From Lumnitzera littorea (Eukaryota > Streptophyta > Magnoliopsida > Myrtales > Combretaceae), in the NCBI GenBank assembly GCA_024138015.1, contig JAMXBB010000011.1, forward strand, positions 69,038,679-69,102,678: a stretch of 64,000 nt of DNA, read 5' to 3'. Numbering within the stretch: the first letter of the stretch is position 1; each line of letters opens with the position of its first letter. The notes under the pieces were generated by a model, which did not search any database, had not been told where the DNA came from, and saw nothing but the letters and a program-made list of their open reading frames with translations. Position numbers and translations under genes: made by a program. Below, in pieces: positions 59,563-64,000 of this stretch.

Positions 59563-60441
59563 ATAATATATATATATATATATATGTATAATATGTTATT
59601 TTTTTTTATATGTATATTATAGTACATAATATATGTTAATGGATATTTATATCTTTAAGTAATATATTTATATACAAATTGAAGTCATGAAAGAAAATTA
59701 AAATTTGAAAAAAAAAATTGTTTGTAATCAAAGAAGAAAAAAAAAATTCATGAAGAATTCAATTGAAAAAATTAACAATTGGTTCACAAGCAATTGAACA
59801 CGCTCATAAACCACTAGTTTAAGTAAACCAACCTAAAATTGGCCTCTTTCGAGTCGATTATAAGTTATCACACCGATGACTTGTGGATTCGTAGGCCTAA
59901 ACTAGTTTGGCTTACTTCTCGTGTCTACCTTATAGTGGCTGCATTAAGAGTGAACAATTGCATTGTTACTGTTCTCTTGAGTACTTTCTTATGAGGGGTA
60001 ATAATAGAGAGAAAAGTATTGACCATTACTACTAGCAATTTATGTTGGTTCATCATAGCTTGTGTCAAGGTTTAAACAGGTTTATTTTTGAAAGCCTCAA
60101 ACTCATAACACAATCTATTATTAGTTTTATATGAAAATTTAAATATATAATCTAACTCATTTAATTAACGTGTTTTATATCCAAATTACACCTGTTTATG
60201 AAAAAAAAAACTGTAAAATAAATATACGGGTCCTATAGAAACTCTTTTTGAGAGAAATATTCCCAATGTCGACCTTAATTAGTATAATGTTTATAACGGA
60301 ATTTACATCACATTGGAGCAAAACATATTAACTCCTGAACAAAAAATTAGAAGCACCTTTGCATTTGCGGGAGCGTTCGCCGGTGATTTCCATTTATTTG
60401 AGTATAATTTACATCAAAATGCGCACGCAGGATTTAACTAC
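59563..60441 (+). repeat. Duplicated block, gene-proximal copy
   Basis: Matches 39601-40605 (by eye around 80% identical), with its left end continuing at 56460-56532 on the other side of copy D. It ends about 160 bp upstream of a TATATA box and about 385 bp upstream of the RRM gene's start codon, so it forms part of that gene's distal upstream region. Confidence 0.85.
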
Positions 60442-60825
60442 GTGTGGAATTATAACATGGTTTTTTTCTCCGAAATCAAATCTGGAGCTACATTTTGGGC
60501 CCAACAATCTGATAGTTGGGCCTCCCATAATGCATAATCTATACTGGTTTTGCTCAAAAACTTCAAAAATCAAACACACCACACGCATAATTTACTTTCA
60601 TATATACCACAACATAAGCCTACGTCACGCGTTTTAGGGTTCGGGTCAAATCTCATCTAGGGCTCATAACTCCTTTCTTCCTCCCTTTTGCTTCACTCAT
60701 TCCGACGGCTGCTCTCTGTGCGCTCTGGCGTCTCTGTGCGCTCTGGTCGCCGACGTGAGCTCTGTTCTTCTCTCTCTATCTTTCTTTCTCCCTCTCTGTA
60801 CGCCCCTACGCTTCACCGTCAAAGG
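60442..60825 (+). promoter_or_regulatory. Proximal promoter and 5' leader of the RRM gene
   Basis: Two TGGGCC boxes (60496-60501 inside TTGGGCCCAA; 60517-60522), a TATATA at 60601-60606, an ACGTCA motif in TACGTCAC (60621-60628) and a telo-box-like TTTAGGGTT (60633-60641). TGGGCY boxes with telo-boxes are known from promoters of plant translation and growth genes. The leader from about 60640 is pyrimidine-rich (CT runs), typical of plant 5' UTRs. No upstream ATG precedes 60826 after the TATA box. Roles are inferred from motif identity only. Confidence 0.6.
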
Positions 60826-63071
60826 ATGGACTTGCCGGAGAACGAAGCAACCTTCAACGGAGAAGCCAATGACGCCGAGCCTACCGAGCACATCGAGGAC
60901 GACAAGTCTCATCAGCACCGCTCCGATGACGGAGCTAGCCCTGGGTAAAGGAAAATAACAAAAAAAGATTACTTCTTTATTGGTTTGTTTGTCGGTGTCA
61001 GTCTTCTTAGGGTTTTGTTTAATTTATTTGAAAATCTTAAATGAAAAGTTATTAAATTGCTGAAATATAAGTTAGGAGCGTATGCAATCATGTATTGTGT
61101 TTATTTTTGCGAGATTTTTAGGGATTCGTTGGCTGTTTAGTACGTGTTTAGTGTAGTAAACTGTTTTCATGAGCAGAGGATCGATTCCAAGACGGTTATT
61201 TTTGTAGCTTTATAGTAAAGCATTTGTTAGTTTAGTCTGTCGATTTTTGCTATTCTTTCTTAGGCTGCCTATGTGTGATGTATTCTTTTCGCTGAAAAAA
61301 TTCTTGTCTCCGAGACCTAATTTTGTAAGTTCTGTGGAATCCGAATTATTATACTTGAAAGCTCTGTAGCTTTTAATTATCTAGACCATTGCGAGAATTC
61401 AGGGAGTGGGAGTCGTAGATTTTTCAGTACTTGGTGAAATTTTTGTAGAAAATGCTGCAAGATATCTGTCCCCTGGAATTAACCAAATGAGCCTTAGCCC
61501 TTGGCTAGGGTGGTGGTTTTTGCTAACTTGTGGTGACTAGTAGATGGATTTGTTAAGGGTGATGCTAGCTGGTTTCTTGATTTGACTGATGGATGTAAGA
61601 ATTGAGAATGTCTTCCACTATTCATAAGAAATTATTTCCTTATTAGTATTTTATTCAAATGAAATTGGAATATTTTCATAATTTGAAAGGCATTTTCCAT
61701 GAAACAAAACCTTAAGGGAGGTTTGAACTTGGTGAAGCAAACATGCCTTCTAGCTGTATTGGAGAGTGCTGCATCTCACTAGGAATAGAATGAGCATTTT
61801 CCATCTTCCAGAGGGGTTAAATGTTTTGAAGAAGTTCTGCCATGGATGGAATCATATTCTTTGGAGCAGACAGGAGTATTTATATTATACATTTCAGATA
61901 AACAAGTTTTTTGATTGTGTGATGATTCAATGCTGGTTTGCAAAAGCTTACCATCTTCTCTTGGAATCTGGAATCATTTGCCAGTTGGAAATTTCCATGT
62001 TATCAGGTGGAGCAATAAAATTTATGAATAATAGGTGATACAGTTTAGAAAAGCTTTGTCAACTGATTTCTTTAATCCTGTAGCTATCTTGGTGTCGGTC
62101 CTCTGTTGTAGTATATGACTTCCTATATAGATATCTGGTTAGGTTTACTTGTTTATCTGTAATTTTAATCTTAGTGTACATGTAATTGCAGAAAGATTTT
62201 TGTAGGAGGTTTAGCAAGAGAGACGACTAATGGTTAGTTATTTGTACTGCATTAGTTTTATGTACTGTTAGTAATTGAATAACATAATTTTATTAGAAAT
62301 ATTGATGTTTCCTTTTTGATGCAGCTCAATTTGTTAAGCATTTTGGCAAGTATGGTGAAATTACAGATTCTGTCATAATGAAGGATCGGAAAACTGGGCA
62401 GCCGCGTGGTTTTGGATTTGTGACCTATGCAGATCCCTCTGTTGTTGATAAAGTCATTGAGGACACTCATATCATAAATGGGAAGCAAGTAGGTTATACT
62501 TTGTACTATTGTTGCAGTATCCTTTTCTCTTTCTTTTTCATTTTTTATTTTTTCCCTGTGAGTTCATTTCCTGAATTTGGTTTCCTGCATTGGTGGTGGA
62601 TTCTGGTATTTCCAGGTTGAAATCAAAAGGACAATCCCAAAGGGTTCTGGTGGCTCTAAGGATTTCAAGACGAAGAAAATCTTTGTGGGTGGAATTCCTT
62701 CAACTGTATCAGAAGGTGAGATTTCATTCTTCAGGATGTGAATTATCTTGACCATTCCACACACACACACACACAAACACACACCCCAAAAAAAAAAAAA
62801 AAAAAAAAAAAGAGGAGAATAAGATTTGAATTATCTTTGTATTGGATTTTTTGTGTGCTTTTCATGTGAAATTGTTAAACTATCTATTTCCAATGGGCCA
62901 GATGAGTTCAGAGACTTCTTCTCACAGTTTGGGGAGGTTAAAGAGCACCAGATTATGCGGGACCATTCTACAAATCGATCCCGTGGATTTGGATTTATTA
63001 CTTTTGACATGGAGCAAGTTGTGGATGACTTGTTGGCTCAAGGCAATAGGCTTGAGCTTTCTGGAACGCAA
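60826..63071 (+). CDS. Plant hnRNP A/B-like RNA-binding protein, two RRMs (5' part of gene)
   Basis: Five coding exons: 60826-60944, 62192-62232, 62325-62488, 62616-62715 and 62902-63071, joined by GT-AG introns and giving 198 codons without a stop; the rest lies beyond the window. Residues 1-40 are an acidic, low-complexity leader (MDLPENEATFNGEAND). RRM1 has RNP2 KIFVGG (41-46) and RNP1 RGFGFVTY (81-88); RRM2 has KIFVGG (129-134) and RGFGFITF (169-176), with the linker VEIKRTIPKG between. This matches the plant 'heterogeneous nuclear ribonucleoprotein 1-like' group, which binds single-stranded RNA in the nucleus and acts in mRNA processing. These proteins usually end in a Gly-rich tail, not visible here. 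The exact orthologue is not determined. Confidence 0.95.
60945..62191 (+). other. Intron 1 of the RRM gene
   Basis: A 1247-bp phase-2 intron, GTAAAGG to TAATTGCAG, splits a Gly codon just before RNP2 of RRM1. It is T-rich and holds no domain; the frame at 61766-62038 is incidental. Its length and place near the 5' end would suit intron-mediated expression effects, which is inference. Confidence 0.9.
62761..62812. repeat. (AC)n and poly(A) tract in intron 4
   Basis: An AC repeat followed by about 23 A within the 186-bp intron between the RRM1-RRM2 linker exon and the RRM2 exon. Confidence 0.9.
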
Positions 63072-64000
63072 GTGAGATTTCTTTTCTAACTAAATTATGT
63101 ACACAACATTTTGTTGCAATGCATATTCCCTAGTTCTTTCCTTCTCCCAATTGATATGCTCAAGCTTTCCCTAAGAATAGTAAATGATGGAATATTGTTT
63201 CAGGCAATGAACAAGTTATAAGTTTCATTGATTTGATTTTTTGGTACATCAATGTGCAATTATCATTGTTTGTTCTCTGGTAGAAACACTACTGAAACAT
63301 CACCATGCTTCCACTGCCAATTGATTTAATGGTTTTTTGATTAGCAGTTCTATATTGAGGTACTATGTAAATGTTCATTTATAGTTTGTATTGGAGCATA
63401 TTTCATAATGGGAATCCTTTTGGTGTTACAAAAACTAGGATACTGGCAGATTGGATGTGGATTACCTCACTTCTCATGGTTGTAAGACTTTACTGGGCAT
63501 ATTAGCTGGCATGATGTTTGAACTTTAGTGTCATTGTCGCTGGGTGTTCAACATTTGCATTGACCATACATGTGATGATCATGCTCTGTATCTTTCACTC
63601 AGAAAATATTGTGTGTTCAGTTAAACTTAGTGAGAAGTATATGCCTATTTTCTTCTTGTAAATGCTGCATGCACAACTGATACCGATAGGATGAGAAAGT
63701 AGAATAAACAGGCTATTAAGTATCATACCCATGAACTGCATGCAGAAGAGTTTTTGTTGCATAGGAGACAAATGAGACAGGTCGGAAGTCTGAAGAATTG
63801 GTCAGAGACATTTCTTCTTCTCACTTGACCAGTTCTGAAATGGAAAGACACCATTATCTTTTCTGGCATTAACCAGACCTGGCATTGTTGTCATTCCCAT
63901 GGGTGTTAAAAGTAACCAGATATACAGAAATGTGTAAAATTTGAAGCTTATTTTGTTTCAATGTTGAAGTTGGTACCTCCCATCATATGAAGGGCAATAA
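63072..64000 (+). other. Start of intron 5 of the RRM gene, open at window end
   Basis: After GTGAGATTTC at 63072 no acceptor followed by the expected continuation (a Val-Glu-Ile-Lys type start) is found up to 64000, so this intron is at least 929 bp. It contains no repeat I recognise. Confidence 0.8.

Noticed and set aside
60697..60918. Minus-strand frame rich in Arg over the 5' leader and exon 1 of the RRM gene
   Set aside because: A by-product of the CT-rich leader and GC-richer first exon; no homologous pattern is recognised.
61766..62038. A 90-codon frame in the RRM gene
   Set aside because: It lies wholly inside intron 1, between a good donor at 60945 and a good acceptor at 62191, and shows no domain.

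Overview
This is nuclear DNA of a flowering plant, most likely a eudicot. It is very AT-rich, and almost all of it is decayed transposable elements, with one host gene at the right edge. The plant assignment rests on three things. The first is the element types: Ty3/gypsy elements including a Tat-lineage one, copia-type LTRs, a TRIM, hAT MITEs, a tRNA-derived SINE and an L1-like LINE. The second is short GT-AG introns. The third is a plant-type two-RRM hnRNP gene. I cannot name the species.

Layout. 1-4803: 3' part of a Ty3/gypsy element (E1), entered mid-element; its reverse transcriptase is split by a solo LTR at 522-1455 with a clean 5-bp target duplication. 5503-6611: a probable copia-type LTR. 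7878-8219: a 342-bp foldback element with long terminal inverted repeats. 8513-9072: a TRIM. 10763-11084 and 28801-29136: two hAT-type MITEs of one family with 8-bp target duplications. About 14160-18430: 5' part of a second gypsy element (E2, same family as E1), whose LTR is split by a second solo LTR (14929-16342). 18671-18787: a small tRNA-derived SINE with a 16-bp target duplication. 29190-30770: a relic of the 14929 LTR family. 31813-32227: a tandem duplication. 34590-36760: a LINE relic.

40606-59562 is dominated by a family of about 3-kb promoter-bearing LTR-like repeats (copies B, C and D here, copy A at 21400-24321). A nearly complete Tat-lineage element (43854-52793, minus strand) is inserted beside copy B. 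This element carries, on the opposite strand between pol and its 3' LTR, an extra gene with apparent spliceosomal introns and a gypsy-type putative transposase (PF04195-like) region.

59563-64000: the only host gene. It is a plant hnRNP A/B-like protein with two RRMs; five coding exons are visible (60826-63071), and the gene runs past the window end. The introns inside RRM1 and RRM2 fall at equivalent positions and phases. Its upstream DNA (59563-60441) is a second copy of 39601-40605, and an inverted pair of 3-kb repeats (C and D) lies just outside it. The proximal promoter has two TGGGCC boxes, a telo-box-like AGGGTT and an ACGTCA motif.

The most interesting parts are the Tat element with its spliced antisense gene, the nested insertions resolved by target-site duplications, the duplicated gene-upstream block with an inverted-repeat pair beside it, and the parallel intron positions in the two RRMs. 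All alignments were done by eye; divergence figures are estimates.
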